A DNA stretch of 64,000 nucleotides from Owenweeksia sp963758205 (GCA_963758205.1 CAVWUM010000001.1:620001-684000), one strand, 5' to 3'; shown: positions 9,416-19,277, numbered from the stretch's first letter. Made by a program: numbers and translations. The notes: generated by a model from the sequence alone, not told the origin.

Positions 9416-10060
9416 TCAGGCCTTTTTTGTTTTTAGTGCTTTTTTATAAAGTGCAATATCCTTTTTATTTAGCTTCTCTATTCTCTTCCTAAGCTTATCA
9501 TCAATAGTGGTCGGTTTTTTTGCCGAAAAGCTGGCGCTGTTTTTCTCATGAAAGTCGGGAGCGGCAGGCCATTCCATCCTTTCACCTAATTCCTGCAGAT
9601 CACTATCAAAGCTTTCTAAAAACCCAATGAAATCAAATTCTTTCAACCTGGAGCCTTTTAAGAAGAAAGTCATCTTGTTTTGAGTAATATCACTTTCGAT
9701 GTAGGTTCCTAATTCTTCATTTCTTCTATTATAGGCAGGGTGTTCGGGTTTATCCATAAGGTTAAATTTCCACCAATTGTAATTGGATATTACCCGCGAA
9801 ACAGGTTCTCTGAAAAATGTTACCAAACTTGGTTTGTCGCGTTTAACTATATCCTTAACCTCAAGATAGCGTATGTGGCCGTGTATCACCTTAACTTCCG
9901 GTCCGATAACCTCAGAAATTTTGCGTCCCTCACCATTTAATTCCAAACATTCATCCCTTTCAAAATGGCGGACATGCGATTCGCCATAGGCTAGCTTTAA
10001 CACTTCTAAAATGGAAGATCCCCCGGTTTTAGGGAGGTGCAGAAAAATCAATTCTACCAC
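9416..10060 (-). CDS. Sulfotransferase family protein (Sulfotransfer_2 type)
   Basis: This 214-residue protein has the 5'-PSB loop FLHLPKTGGSSILEVL at the N-terminus and the 3'-PB segment FREPVSRVISNYNWW, with the conserved Arg and Ser, near residue 85. The only usable start before the PSB loop is a GTG at 10060, since no ATG precedes it in frame. It resembles the proteins at 3489-4160 and 31133-31840 in length and motif order, and the three are probably paralogues. It lies 34 bases downstream of pheT, on the same strand, and is separated by about 260 bases from the polysaccharide operon to its left, so it may be transcribed with pheT. Sulfation of a surface glycan is inferred from context. 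Confidence 0.83.
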   Translation of the reverse strand: MVELIFLHLPKTGGSSILEVLKLAYGESHVRHFERDECLELNGEGRKISEVIGPEVKVIHGHIRYLEVKDIVKRDKPSLVTFFREPVSRVISNYNWWKFNLMDKPEHPAYNRRNEELGTYIESDITQNKMTFFLKGSRLKEFDFIGFLESFDSDLQELGERMEWPAAPDFHEKNSASFSAKKPTTIDDKLRKRIEKLNKKDIALYKKALKTKKA

Positions 10061-10094
10061 ATTGATTATTTTGAAGTTAAGTCTAAAGCATATC

Positions 10095-12521
10095 CTACCT
10101 TAATTCAGCTCCAAACTGATGTTTAAAGCTACCGAGGATTTTTTCCATTACCTTATCTACCTGCTTATCATTCAGGGTAGATTGGTCATCACGTAAAGTA
10201 AAACTCATGGCGTATGATTTTTTACCCTCCGGTAGATTTTTGCCTTCATACACATCAAACAGGTTTACTTTGCGTAAAATCTTTCGCTCGCTCTTTTCGG
10301 CTGTAGCTTTAAGATCAGCATAGCGCACACTCTTATCAAGTAAAAGCGCCAAGTCCCTTCTTACCTCCGGGTATTTTGGCAACTCATTAAAGGTAATGGT
10401 GTTCTTCTTCGCTTTTTTAGCAAGATATTCCCAGTCCAGATCAGCGTAAAACACTTCCTGCTTTACTTCTGCCAGCCGGGCAGTTTTTTCCTTAACCTTA
10501 CCAATAAGGGCTACTTCTTTTTTATGGATATAAATGCCGAGTGCATAATCATAAGCCGGGTGATCAATATCCTGTTCTTCCCAGTTATTAAATCCGAGTC
10601 TTTCCAGTATAAGTTCAACTTCAGCTTTGAGATAGAAAAAATCCGTTTTACCGGCAGGTGCTTTCCAAACCTCTTCTTGCTGCATGCCTGTTTTCCATAA
10701 GGCCAGGCGGGTACTTTCATTATAGCCTGCTTCTGTTTTGCGATAAGTATTTCCGAACTCATACAAGCTAAGGTTGGGGCGCTGGCGGTTTGCATTGCGG
10801 CTTATAGTTTCCAGCCCACCAAATAAGAGACTCTGGCGCATCACCGCCAAATCCTGGCTAAGCGGGTTAAGCATTTCTACAGATTCTGAAGGATTGAACC
10901 CATTGCCTTCAAAGTATACTGGTTTGGTTAATGAGTTATTCATAATCTCATTAAAGCTGCGCGCACTAAGTGCCGTACTCATTTTTTCGCGGTAGCGGGC
11001 CTCGCTTTTTGGGTCAGTTTGTGCTACCGAAATACTCATACGATGCCCCATCTCAATAGCATTAAAGCCATAAATCCGCAAAATCTCCTCTACGATATCG
11101 GCCTCACGGGTTACATCTGCCCGGTAAGGTGGCACATCCAATAGCAGGTTGCCACCAGATTCAGATTTGATTTGTATATCAAGTGAATTAAGAATGGAAC
11201 GAACCATATCCAGCTCAATCTCCTGCCCTATAAGCGTATTCATGCGATCGAGGTTTACCTCTACTTCGGCATGCTCAATTTTTTTAGAATATAAATCCTT
11301 AACCTCCATGGCAATTTCGCCACCTGCTATTTCCTTTATTAAAAGAGCAGCTCTTTTAAGGGCGAACATTGTCATTTCAGGGTCAACACCACGCTCGTAG
11401 CGGAAAGATGCATCTGTATTAAGTGCATGGCGCTTGGCAGTTTTGCGTACCCAAACACTATTAAAATAAGCGGCCTCTAAAAATACATTGGTAGTATTTT
11501 CGGTTACCCCGGATTGTAATCCACCAAAAACACCCGCAATACACATAGGCTCCATATTTCCATTGCAAATCATCAGGTCGTTGGTGTCAAGGGTTCTTTC
11601 CTTTTCGTCAAGGGTAGTGAATTTGGTTCCTGCGGGCAAAGTGGCTACTATAACCTTTCGGCCTGCAATTTTATCTGCATCAAAGGCATGCATAGGGTGG
11701 CCGGTTTCGTGAAGCACGTAGTTGGTAATATCCACTACGTTATTGATGGGCCCAATGCCAGTGGTACGTAACTTGTTTTGCAGCCAATCTGGCGATGGTC
11801 CTACTTTTACACTGGTTAATGAAACACCGGCATATCGTGGGCAGGCTTCTTCGTTTTGTACTTCAATTTCAATTGGTAACTCATTAGAGTTTACGCCAAA
11901 TGAAGATACAGAGGGCAGGCTCAAGTCAAAATTCTCATGGCCATGGCGGATAAGCGCAGCTCTTAAATCGCGGGCAACGCCATAGTGGCTCATGGCATCT
12001 GTGCGGTTGGGGGTTAGCCCGATTTCAAAAACGTAGTCTGATTCAATATTAAAATACTCAGCGGCAGGTGTGCCTACTTTGGCTTCAGCATCAAGCACCA
12101 TTATGCCGTCATGCGATTTGCCCAAATTGAGTTCATCCTCGGCACATATCATACCTTCAGAAACTTCGCCTCGTATCTTGCTTTTTTTAATCTGAAAATC
12201 ACCTTCTTCTGAATAAATGGTTGTTCCAACGGTGGCTACAGGTACTTTTTGTCCGGCTGCTACATTCGGTGCCCCACATACAATATGCAGGGGCTGATCA
12301 ACGCCAACATTTACTATTGTTTTTCTTAGCCTGTCCGCATTAGGGTGTGGTTCGCAGGTAAGCACTTCGCCAATCACCACACCTTTAAGTCCACCTTTTA
12401 CGGTTTCCACTTCGTCCACCCCTTCTACTTCAAGCCCGGTATCGGTAAGTAATACTGAAATTTCCTCTGGAGCGAGGTCTGTATTGATGTATTCCTTAAG
12501 CCACTTATAGGAAATCTTCAT
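10095..12521 (-). CDS. pheT: Phenylalanine--tRNA ligase beta subunit
   Basis: The 808-residue length is normal for bacterial PheT. The order of domains is N-terminal B1 with the EMAP/tRNA-binding domain (about 40-150, VCGAPNVAAGQKVPVA), the B3/B4 editing domain (about 210-370, PRYAGVSL and GHPMHAFDADKI), B5 with metal-binding acidic residues (READIVEEILRIYG), the catalytic-like core (SLYEFGNTY), and a C-terminal FDX-ACB anticodon-binding domain (YPEVRRDLALLLDKSVRY). It pairs with PheS, encoded elsewhere, to charge tRNA-Phe in the cytoplasm. A TACCTTTG promoter element lies 23 bases upstream of the ATG. Confidence 0.97.
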   Translation of the reverse strand: MKISYKWLKEYINTDLAPEEISVLLTDTGLEVEGVDEVETVKGGLKGVVIGEVLTCEPHPNADRLRKTIVNVGVDQPLHIVCGAPNVAAGQKVPVATVGTTIYSEEGDFQIKKSKIRGEVSEGMICAEDELNLGKSHDGIMVLDAEAKVGTPAAEYFNIESDYVFEIGLTPNRTDAMSHYGVARDLRAALIRHGHENFDLSLPSVSSFGVNSNELPIEIEVQNEEACPRYAGVSLTSVKVGPSPDWLQNKLRTTGIGPINNVVDITNYVLHETGHPMHAFDADKIAGRKVIVATLPAGTKFTTLDEKERTLDTNDLMICNGNMEPMCIAGVFGGLQSGVTENTTNVFLEAAYFNSVWVRKTAKRHALNTDASFRYERGVDPEMTMFALKRAALLIKEIAGGEIAMEVKDLYSKKIEHAEVEVNLDRMNTLIGQEIELDMVRSILNSLDIQIKSESGGNLLLDVPPYRADVTREADIVEEILRIYGFNAIEMGHRMSISVAQTDPKSEARYREKMSTALSARSFNEIMNNSLTKPVYFEGNGFNPSESVEMLNPLSQDLAVMRQSLLFGGLETISRNANRQRPNLSLYEFGNTYRKTEAGYNESTRLALWKTGMQQEEVWKAPAGKTDFFYLKAEVELILERLGFNNWEEQDIDHPAYDYALGIYIHKKEVALIGKVKEKTARLAEVKQEVFYADLDWEYLAKKAKKNTITFNELPKYPEVRRDLALLLDKSVRYADLKATAEKSERKILRKVNLFDVYEGKNLPEGKKSYAMSFTLRDDQSTLNDKQVDKVMEKILGSFKHQFGAELR

Positions 12522-12543
12522 GCACGCTAAATTTTTAAAGCGG

Positions 12544-12551
12544 CAAAGGTA
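12544..12551 (-). promoter_or_regulatory. Bacteroidota-type -7 promoter element for pheT
   Basis: On the minus strand the bases read TACCTTTG, a perfect match to TAnnTTTG, 22 bases before the pheT ATG. No convincing TTTG -33 element was found at the usual 17-20 base spacing, so the call rests on the -7 box and position alone. Confidence 0.5.
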
Positions 12552-12581
12552 AAGTTTAGATTAAAGTGGGGGAGGGTGTTT

Positions 12582-12680
12582 TTGGAACGCTGATGACGCA
12601 GATAGAACGGATTATTCTGATTTAGTTTTATCCGCTGTAATCCGCTGTAATCAGCTTAATCAGGGTTATCTGCGTGCCAA
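12582..12680. repeat. 99-bp MITE-like element with imperfect terminal inverted repeats and an internal 10-bp tandem duplication
   Basis: The space between the stop of the thioredoxin gene and the pheT leader is filled by a segment whose first 22 bases (12582-12603) and the reverse complement of its last 22 (12659-12680) agree at 17 of 22 positions, both beginning TTGG. Inside, TCCGCTGTAA occurs twice in tandem (12631-12640 and 12641-12650) and a diverged third part-copy follows. It ends exactly at the base before the neighbouring stop codon. The motif style (GCTGATGACGCAGAT, ATCTGCGTGCC) resembles dispersed intergenic repeats I associate with this phylum, but only one copy is in the window. 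Confidence 0.5.
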
Positions 12681-13196
12681 TTACAACTGCGAAACAAACT
12701 CCTTTTTAAAATCTTCAAACGGAGTGTTTTTATAATACTCACCTGCTATAAAGTGGATGATTTCTTCAAATTGCTTGGGGGCCATATAGCCGGGTATGGG
12801 TTGTATCATTTTAAGGTTCTTATCGAGGTAAACAATGTTGGGGTAGCTCATTTTACCATTCAGCAGAGCGGCAGCCAGCTCGTGGTAACCGCGTTTGCCT
12901 TGAGGAACAAACTTAAAAGTGTGGCCTTGGAAAACTACGGAGTCCTTTTGCTCTGCATCAAATTTTACAGCGTAAAAGTTTTCGTTTACGTATTTGGCAA
13001 TCTTCTCATTCTGAAAAGTGTCTTTATCCATCTTTTTACACCAGCCGCACCAATCGGTGTAAACATCAATAAATACAGGGCGTGGGTTTTCCTTAACTGC
13101 AGCTTCAGCCTCTTGTATAGTCATCCAATTGATGGTTTCCTGAGCAAATAGGGAGGAGGAAAAGACTATGATGGCTGCGAGAAGTAAGTTTTTCAT
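12681..13196 (-). CDS. Periplasmic thioredoxin-like protein (Thioredoxin_7/DUF255 type)
   Basis: About 171 residues from the ATG at 13196 (an in-frame TTG is two codons upstream). An N-terminal signal peptide (MKNLLLAAIIVFSSSLFAQ) is followed by a thioredoxin fold with the active site DVYTDWCGWCKKMDKDTF, where CGWC is the redox pair. Lys after the second Cys and the later cis-Pro region (PNIVYLD) fit the family. It would act as a disulfide oxidoreductase or reductase in the periplasm; its partner is not indicated by neighbours. It is likely a single-gene transcript with its own TATATTTG box. Confidence 0.85.
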   Translation of the reverse strand: MKNLLLAAIIVFSSSLFAQETINWMTIQEAEAAVKENPRPVFIDVYTDWCGWCKKMDKDTFQNEKIAKYVNENFYAVKFDAEQKDSVVFQGHTFKFVPQGKRGYHELAAALLNGKMSYPNIVYLDKNLKMIQPIPGYMAPKQFEEIIHFIAGEYYKNTPFEDFKKEFVSQL

Positions 13197-13234
13197 TTTC
13201 AATAATTTTCGTGATAGCGTTTCAAATGTTGTTC

Positions 13235-13242
13235 CAAATATA
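13235..13242 (-). promoter_or_regulatory. Candidate -7 promoter element for the thioredoxin gene
   Basis: TATATTTG on the minus strand matches TAnnTTTG exactly, 38 bases upstream of the ATG at 13196. No clear -33 box was found. Confidence 0.45.
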
Positions 13243-13357
13243 GCAAGGAGTTGATAATGAAAAGTCTTTTGGATGGCATTGAGTATAGCCTTACCTTTTC
13301 ATTTATGGGTAATCGTTGCATCTCCGGTATTTTCTCATTAACTCCAAATCCGGTTCA

Positions 13358-13391
13358 ATAAAAAATGCCACCCTCTTTCAAAGGTGGCATT
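13358..13391 (-). terminator. Rho-independent terminator of the POT transporter gene
   Basis: Read on the minus strand, AATGCCACC (13391-13383) pairs perfectly with GGTGGCATT (13372-13364) around a ten-base loop and is followed by a run of five T. It begins 24 bases past the transporter stop codon. Confidence 0.85.
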
Positions 13392-13415
13392 CTATTCAAT
13401 TATCTGTTAAAAGAT

Positions 13416-15329
13416 TTAGTGAGCATCTACGGCTGCTTCGTCCTCATCCTCGCTCATATCGCGTTCTGCCTCTTCGGCACCATGCGTAAGCTTTTTCAGT
13501 TTTTTAAGGAATAATATCAGTAGCAAACCAAATGCAGCCGTAAATATGGTTATCATAATAAAAGTGCGCAGCTCCCTTTTGTTGGAGGCCTCAAACAGCT
13601 CTACAGTACCAGAGTAATTATTAATGCTGGGTTTAGCATTTTTATCCGATTCAAGAGCTTTAGTATCCTCTTCATTTTCATAAAGAATGGTTACGTGCTG
13701 TGGATTTTCCTTTGTAGATTCTTCCTCCTGCAAAGCTTCCTTCAAAGCTTCTTTGTTCTTATCATCCAGCTTTACAAACTTCTCTATGCGGTCGGTGGTA
13801 CCATCTTCTGTGGTAAGCACTACATTGTCTCCTTGTAAATAGGCAAGTGCCTTTACATTAAAGTTGCCTGCTTTGGCAAGAGTAGTATCAGGTACAAAAT
13901 CGCCCTGGCCTTCATAGTTGTTTTGCACTTCGGCATGTATCGGTTCAGATTGTGAAGATTCGCCAACCACACCTGCCACTTTATTACCTAGACCTGTGGC
14001 GGCAAAATACACACCCATCATAATAGATACATACTTGGCTGGTGCCAGTTTAGTAATAAATGAAAGCGCCACCGGAGAAGCAGAAAGCTCACCAATTGTG
14101 TGGAACAGATAGGCGAGGATAATCCAGATTAGTGCGGCCTTTGTACCGTCCAACACCTCCAGCGAAGCCTTGGCCATAAAAAGGAAACCAATACCCATTA
14201 TGATGGTACCCATAGCCATTTTGAATAAAGAGGAAGCTTCCTTGCCCGACTTTTTTCGCCATGCCCAGAATCCGGCTACTATAGTTCCGAAAATGATTAT
14301 GAAAATGGCGTTCACAGACTGAAACACCGATGCGGGTATTTCAAATCCCATTACCGTTCTATCTACCTTTTGTTGAGTGTAGATGTTCATCAAACCACCG
14401 GCCTGCTCAAAGGCCCCCCAAAACACTATTACGATAAGGAAGGAAATAAGAAGTACTACGTATCTATCCTTTTCTACAGGCGTAAGTTCGTTGTAAATTA
14501 CCATCATTAAACCTACCACCAAACCTAAAAAGGCGAATAGTAATCCGTAACCAATGGTTCCGGTAAAAATCAGGTATAATGAGAAAACCTCAATTAGTGC
14601 AAATACGGCCAGAGGAACTTTTTCTTTAAATAGTTTACGGAATAGGTTTCCAAGTCCGTCATCTGCATTTTCCTTTTCAGCTTTTGAAGGGCCGTCTCCC
14701 ACGCCAAGCAGAAATTTTTGCCCGGCCATAAATACCACCTGGCCTAACAGCATACCAATACCGGCCATACCAAAGCCATAGTGCCACCCTATTTCTTCGC
14801 CTACATAACCTACCGCAAGTGATGCGGCTGCTGCGCCAATATTAATTCCTATATAGAATATTGTAAAACCTTTATCTCTTCGGATATCGCCTTCTTTATA
14901 AAGCCCTCCAACCATAGTAGAAATATTAGGCTTAAGGCCACCCACACCTAATACAATAAGGGTTAGCCCAAGGTAAAAGGCCCACATTTGTTCCACAGCA
15001 AGTATTCCGTGTCCGGCACATAGCACCAGTCCTCCAAGCAATACACTTTTCTTTTGGCCAATAAACTTATCCGCCAGAATACCACCGGGTATAGACATTA
15101 CGTACACCAGCATGGTGTACCAGCCATACAGAGCAAGAGCTTCACCACTATCCCAACCCAAACCAGGGTTATCTCCTGTGGCAGAGCTGGTTATGTACAG
15201 CACAAGTATGGCTCGCATCCCATAGTAGGAAAATCTCTCCCACATTTCTGTAAAAAACAGGATGTAAAGCCCGACCGGATGACCGAAAAGCTCTTTTCTT
15301 TTAACTGGTGCTGTTGTAGCGTTTGCCAT
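13416..15329 (-). CDS. POT/PTR2 family proton-dependent oligopeptide transporter
   Basis: This 637-residue inner-membrane MFS protein imports di- and tripeptides with protons. The N-terminal signature FFTEMWERFSYYGMRAILV contains the ExxER-type motif of the POT family, and the PTR2 signature FYIGINIGA lies near residue 155. About 14 hydrophobic helices are visible. A hydrophilic insertion of about 120 residues (roughly 465-590, rich in Glu, Lys and Asn) precedes the last helix, a layout common in Bacteroidota POT proteins. The C-tail is acidic. It sits next to a DPP-IV-like peptidase that would release dipeptides outside the membrane, a plausible functional pairing, with 64 bases between them. 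Confidence 0.93.
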   Translation of the reverse strand: MANATTAPVKRKELFGHPVGLYILFFTEMWERFSYYGMRAILVLYITSSATGDNPGLGWDSGEALALYGWYTMLVYVMSIPGGILADKFIGQKKSVLLGGLVLCAGHGILAVEQMWAFYLGLTLIVLGVGGLKPNISTMVGGLYKEGDIRRDKGFTIFYIGINIGAAAASLAVGYVGEEIGWHYGFGMAGIGMLLGQVVFMAGQKFLLGVGDGPSKAEKENADDGLGNLFRKLFKEKVPLAVFALIEVFSLYLIFTGTIGYGLLFAFLGLVVGLMMVIYNELTPVEKDRYVVLLISFLIVIVFWGAFEQAGGLMNIYTQQKVDRTVMGFEIPASVFQSVNAIFIIIFGTIVAGFWAWRKKSGKEASSLFKMAMGTIIMGIGFLFMAKASLEVLDGTKAALIWIILAYLFHTIGELSASPVALSFITKLAPAKYVSIMMGVYFAATGLGNKVAGVVGESSQSEPIHAEVQNNYEGQGDFVPDTTLAKAGNFNVKALAYLQGDNVVLTTEDGTTDRIEKFVKLDDKNKEALKEALQEEESTKENPQHVTILYENEEDTKALESDKNAKPSINNYSGTVELFEASNKRELRTFIMITIFTAAFGLLLILFLKKLKKLTHGAEEAERDMSEDEDEAAVDAH

Positions 15330-15393
15330 AGTATTATGTGGTTATTGTTCTGTTATTTATAAATCAGCGCGCCAAAATATCAAAATTCCTGCA

Positions 15394-17577
15394 CTACAGG
15401 TTTTCTTTAATAAAATTGGTCATCATGGTGTAAAGGTGGTAGCGGGTATTGCCGCCATATATCCCGTGGTTTTTATCGGGATATACAAAAAGATCAAATT
15501 GCTTATTGGCCTGCACCAATGATTCCGTCATGCGCATAGTGTTTTGCAGATGTACATTATCATCGGCTGCTCCATGTATCAGCATATACTTACCTTCCAG
15601 CTTGGCTACATGGTTTATAGGCGAGTTGTCATCATAGCCATCAGGGTTTTCCTGGGGGGTGCGCATGTAGCGCTCGGTGTAAATGCTGTCATAAAACCTC
15701 CAGTTGGTAACCGGAGCCACGGCAATGGCCATTTTAAATACATCAGCGCCTTTAGTAAGGGCCAGACTGCTCATATAGCCGCCATAACTCCAGCCCCAAA
15801 TACCCATGCGGTTGGCATCTACGTAAGGTAAGCTGCCCAAATATTTGGCTGCCGAAATCTGGTCTTCGGTTTCTACTTTACCTAGTTGCTGGTAGGTCGT
15901 AGTGCGGAAATCCCTTCCACGGGCACCCGTACCGCGGTTATCTACAGAGGCAATTATATAGCCCTGGTTAGCCAGCGTTTGGTAGTAAAAGTGGTTAAAA
16001 CCATCATACTGGTTTTTCACGGTTTGCGATCCCGGGCCACCGTAAACAAACATAAGCACGGGGTATTCTTTGCCTTCTTCAAAGTCGGCCGGCTTTATCA
16101 TCCAGCCGTTTAATTCTGTGCCCTGTTCGTTTTTAAATTTAAAGAACTCTTTTTGCGCCAGTTGATAGCCACGTAGCTTTTCCTTAAGTGGGGCATTTTC
16201 TGTTAAGGTGCGTATTTGCTTACCATCGCTGGTGTGTAGCGTTTCAAGCGTAGGTATATCTTTAGAGGAGTAGCTGTTGATGTAAAACTTAAATCCATCG
16301 CTGAATTCAGCATCATTCCACCCTTTTTGGGTGCTGAGCTTTTGTTTACCCTTCCCGTTGAGGTTGATTTTATACACGGCCCTTTCTAATGGGGATTCTT
16401 CGGCAGCCTGGTAATAGATGGTTCTGCTGTCTTCATCCACACCATAAAACTCAGTTACATCCCACTTTCCATTGGTGATTTGCTTTTTAACACCACCTTT
16501 TTTGTCCATATGGTATATGTGCATGTAGCCATCTTTTTCACTGGTCCATATAAAGCTGCCATCTTTTAAAAAGGTAAGGTTGTCATTAATCTCAAGATAA
16601 GAGGGAGCCTTTTCTTCATATAGTTTGGTCACCTCACCTTTATCAGCAGAAACCTTCCAGATATTGAGATGATCCTGGTGGCGGTTCATGGTAAAAATTA
16701 TCAACTCATGGTCAGCCTGAGTCATTTTAATACGAGGGATGTACTCATAGCTTTCCGGGATTTTTACCTCACTGTCTTTTTTATTTTTTACATCAAAAAG
16801 GTGAATGGTAACGGTAGAGTTTGGTTCACCTGCCTTCGGGTACTTAAACTCATCTTCATGAGGATAGAGCTCTTTGCCGTACACATCCATTGAAAATAAG
16901 GGCACTTTACGCTCATCTGTTTGGTAGTACGCAATGTAATTTCCATCAGGGCTCCACTCAAAACCTTTATGGAAACTGAATTCCTCTTCGTACACCCAAT
17001 CCACGGCACCGGCTATGTAGGCATCATCTTCACCTTTTCCAAAAGAGGTCAAATCACGGCTATCCGAACTAAAATCCTGAATGTGCATACGGTTATCCTT
17101 TACAAAAGCCACTTTATTCTCGGTGGGCGAAAAGGTAGCCAGCTGCTGTTTACCTTCGGTAGCCAGTGAGTCCAGCTTTCCTGATTTTAAATCATAAACA
17201 TAGTAGCGGCTTTTGCTGCTATGGCGATAAATAGACTCTTTATCGGTAGCCAGCAAAACCTTTGTTTCATCCGGGCTGAATTCGTAATCTTCAAAGGCGA
17301 TGGTTTTACCGGTTTGCTCTTTAATTACTTTTTGCGAAAGGATAAGCTCCACCGATTCCCCGGTTTTATAGCTGAATTTTTCAATGGTGGGGCCGCCATC
17401 AGCGCGGGTAAGTGCTGAGTAATGAAGTCCATCCTTCATGGAGTTGAGGCCGGCCGTACTTCGGGCTGCAAATTCGTAACGTTTCCAAACGTCTTCGAGG
17501 GTAACTTTTTTACCTTGCGCGAAGCTTGTAAGTTGAAATGAAATAAGGGTTAGAGCAAGAACTACCTTTCTGATCAT
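15394..17577 (-). CDS. S9 family prolyl oligopeptidase (dipeptidyl-peptidase IV type)
   Basis: This 727-residue exported peptidase removes N-terminal dipeptides, usually after Pro or Ala. A signal peptide (MIRKVVLALTLISFQLTSFA) precedes an eight-bladed beta-propeller region (DPPIV_N, about 90-440) that includes the substrate-binding Glu pair in DWVYEEEFSFHKGFEW. The alpha/beta-hydrolase domain carries the triad Ser597 (GWSYGG), Asp673 (AADDNVH) and His704 (DKNHGIYG). It is followed on the same strand by the POT peptide transporter, consistent with peptide scavenging. The divergent GlcD-like gene starts 52 bases away, so the two promoters share this space. Confidence 0.94.
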   Translation of the reverse strand: MIRKVVLALTLISFQLTSFAQGKKVTLEDVWKRYEFAARSTAGLNSMKDGLHYSALTRADGGPTIEKFSYKTGESVELILSQKVIKEQTGKTIAFEDYEFSPDETKVLLATDKESIYRHSSKSRYYVYDLKSGKLDSLATEGKQQLATFSPTENKVAFVKDNRMHIQDFSSDSRDLTSFGKGEDDAYIAGAVDWVYEEEFSFHKGFEWSPDGNYIAYYQTDERKVPLFSMDVYGKELYPHEDEFKYPKAGEPNSTVTIHLFDVKNKKDSEVKIPESYEYIPRIKMTQADHELIIFTMNRHQDHLNIWKVSADKGEVTKLYEEKAPSYLEINDNLTFLKDGSFIWTSEKDGYMHIYHMDKKGGVKKQITNGKWDVTEFYGVDEDSRTIYYQAAEESPLERAVYKINLNGKGKQKLSTQKGWNDAEFSDGFKFYINSYSSKDIPTLETLHTSDGKQIRTLTENAPLKEKLRGYQLAQKEFFKFKNEQGTELNGWMIKPADFEEGKEYPVLMFVYGGPGSQTVKNQYDGFNHFYYQTLANQGYIIASVDNRGTGARGRDFRTTTYQQLGKVETEDQISAAKYLGSLPYVDANRMGIWGWSYGGYMSSLALTKGADVFKMAIAVAPVTNWRFYDSIYTERYMRTPQENPDGYDDNSPINHVAKLEGKYMLIHGAADDNVHLQNTMRMTESLVQANKQFDLFVYPDKNHGIYGGNTRYHLYTMMTNFIKENL

Positions 17578-17628
17578 TTTGCGATTTTTAATAAAGATTG
17601 ACGAAAATAGAATTTTTACCTGACCGCA

Positions 17629-19035
17629 ATGAAGTATAACCGAATTAATGCAGGCCTAAAGGCAGAATTTGAAAGGGTGGTGGGCAAAGATAATGCTTAT
17701 GATACCCCGGAAGCTCTAACACATTATTCACATGATGAAACGGAAGACTTAAGCTACCTGCCTGATTTGGTGCTGAAGCCTAAAACTCCTGAAGAAATTG
17801 CCGGGATTTTAAAGCTGTGTACAGCCCACAAAATACCGGTAACACCCAGTGGCGCGCGTACTGGCCTTAGTGGTGGTGCGCTTCCTGTAAAGGGTGGAAT
17901 AAACCTTTCGCTGGAGCGGATGAACAACATTATTGAAATTGATGAACGCAACCTGCAGGCCACGGTAGAGCCAGGGGTTATAAACCAGGTTTTTCATAAT
18001 GCTTGTAAGGGGAAAGGTTTGTTTTACCCACCCGACCCAAGTAGTTGGGGCAGTTGCTTTTTGGGTGGTAACCTGGCGCTTAATGCCGGTGGACCCAAGG
18101 CTGTAAAATATGGTGTTACCAATGCATATGTTTTAAATCTCGAGGTGGTTTTACCTACGGGTGAAATAATTTGGACCGGGGCTAATGTGCTAAAAAACAG
18201 TACAGGCTACAATCTTACTCAGCTTATGGTGGGTAGTGAGGGTACACTTGGCGTAATTACCAAAGCAGTGTTTAAACTTATCCCGTATCCAAAACACAAC
18301 CTTTTAATGCTGGTTCCTTTCGCTTCCGCGCAAAAGGCCTGCGAGGCAGTGTCTGCTATTTTCCGAGCCGGCATTACCCCAAGTGGCATGGAGTTTATGG
18401 AGCGCGATGCTATTGACTGGACGTTAAAATATGTAGATGATGTGCAACTTCCTATTGGCGATGATGTGCAGGCCCATCTTTTAATTGAGGTTGACGGCAA
18501 CGATGAAAATGTGCTGATGGATGATTGCCAGCATATGGCCGAAATTGTGGAGCAGTTTGGCGCAGGTGAAGTATTGTTTGCGGATAATCAATCGGATAAA
18601 GATGCCCTGTGGAAATTAAGACGAAGGGTAGGGGAAGCGGTAAAATCTCATTCTATTTATAAAGAAGAGGATACAGTGGTGCCGCGGGCTGAGTTAGCTA
18701 AGCTATTGAAAGGAGTGAAGGAAATTGGCAATAGGTACGGTTTTAAGTCGGTATGCTATGGCCATGCCGGTGATGGAAACCTGCATGTAAATATTGTAAA
18801 AGGCGAAATGAGTGATACTGCCTGGAATGAAGATCTGCCGAAAGGCATACGGGAAATTTTTGAGCTTGTAAAGAGCCTTGGTGGAACTATTAGTGGCGAG
18901 CACGGTATCGGCCTGGTGCAAAAAAGTTACCTCGATGTTGTATTCAGCGAAAAGATGATTGAGCTGCAAAAAGCGATAAAAACAGTTTTTGATCCTGCTC
19001 AAATTCTCAATCCCGGTAAGGTATTCAACTCATAG
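17629..19035 (+). CDS. FAD-linked oxidase, GlcD-like (glycolate/D-lactate dehydrogenase family)
   Basis: A 468-residue flavoprotein of the VAO/PCMH fold. The FAD_binding_4 domain (about 40-180) holds TPSGARTGLSGGALPV and the pyrophosphate-binding DPSSWGSCFLGGNLALNAGG; the FAD-oxidase C domain (about 215-465) holds CYGHAGDGNLHVN and the terminal SGEHGIG motif. It would oxidise a 2-hydroxy acid such as glycolate or D-lactate and pass electrons on; no GlcE or GlcF partner is adjacent, which favours a D-lactate-dehydrogenase-like single subunit. It is divergent from the peptidase gene. The exact substrate is unknown. Confidence 0.9.
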   Translation: MKYNRINAGLKAEFERVVGKDNAYDTPEALTHYSHDETEDLSYLPDLVLKPKTPEEIAGILKLCTAHKIPVTPSGARTGLSGGALPVKGGINLSLERMNNIIEIDERNLQATVEPGVINQVFHNACKGKGLFYPPDPSSWGSCFLGGNLALNAGGPKAVKYGVTNAYVLNLEVVLPTGEIIWTGANVLKNSTGYNLTQLMVGSEGTLGVITKAVFKLIPYPKHNLLMLVPFASAQKACEAVSAIFRAGITPSGMEFMERDAIDWTLKYVDDVQLPIGDDVQAHLLIEVDGNDENVLMDDCQHMAEIVEQFGAGEVLFADNQSDKDALWKLRRRVGEAVKSHSIYKEEDTVVPRAELAKLLKGVKEIGNRYGFKSVCYGHAGDGNLHVNIVKGEMSDTAWNEDLPKGIREIFELVKSLGGTISGEHGIGLVQKSYLDVVFSEKMIELQKAIKTVFDPAQILNPGKVFNS

Positions 19036-19277
19036 GCAGATATAAACACTGTAACACGTGTGTGAAATATCTTTGGGAGATAATCATGACTTTTTCAAAA
19101 CCATTTGATGGGGTTTAAGTTTTGAACTAAAAATCATACAAAGTTGGGTGACCTTTAATTGGGTATCTCATAAACTAACCGAACAATAGAACACAACATG
19201 ACTCTTACAGCGCGTGGCTCTTTTTGCTCATCTAGATTTTTTTGTCAAGAATATTTCTCATCCTTAATGTTATTGAT

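Noticed and set aside
19036..19277. Riboswitch or RNA gene ahead of the receiver protein
   Set aside because: Only a short ACACGTGT palindrome is seen; no structured aptamer could be recognised.
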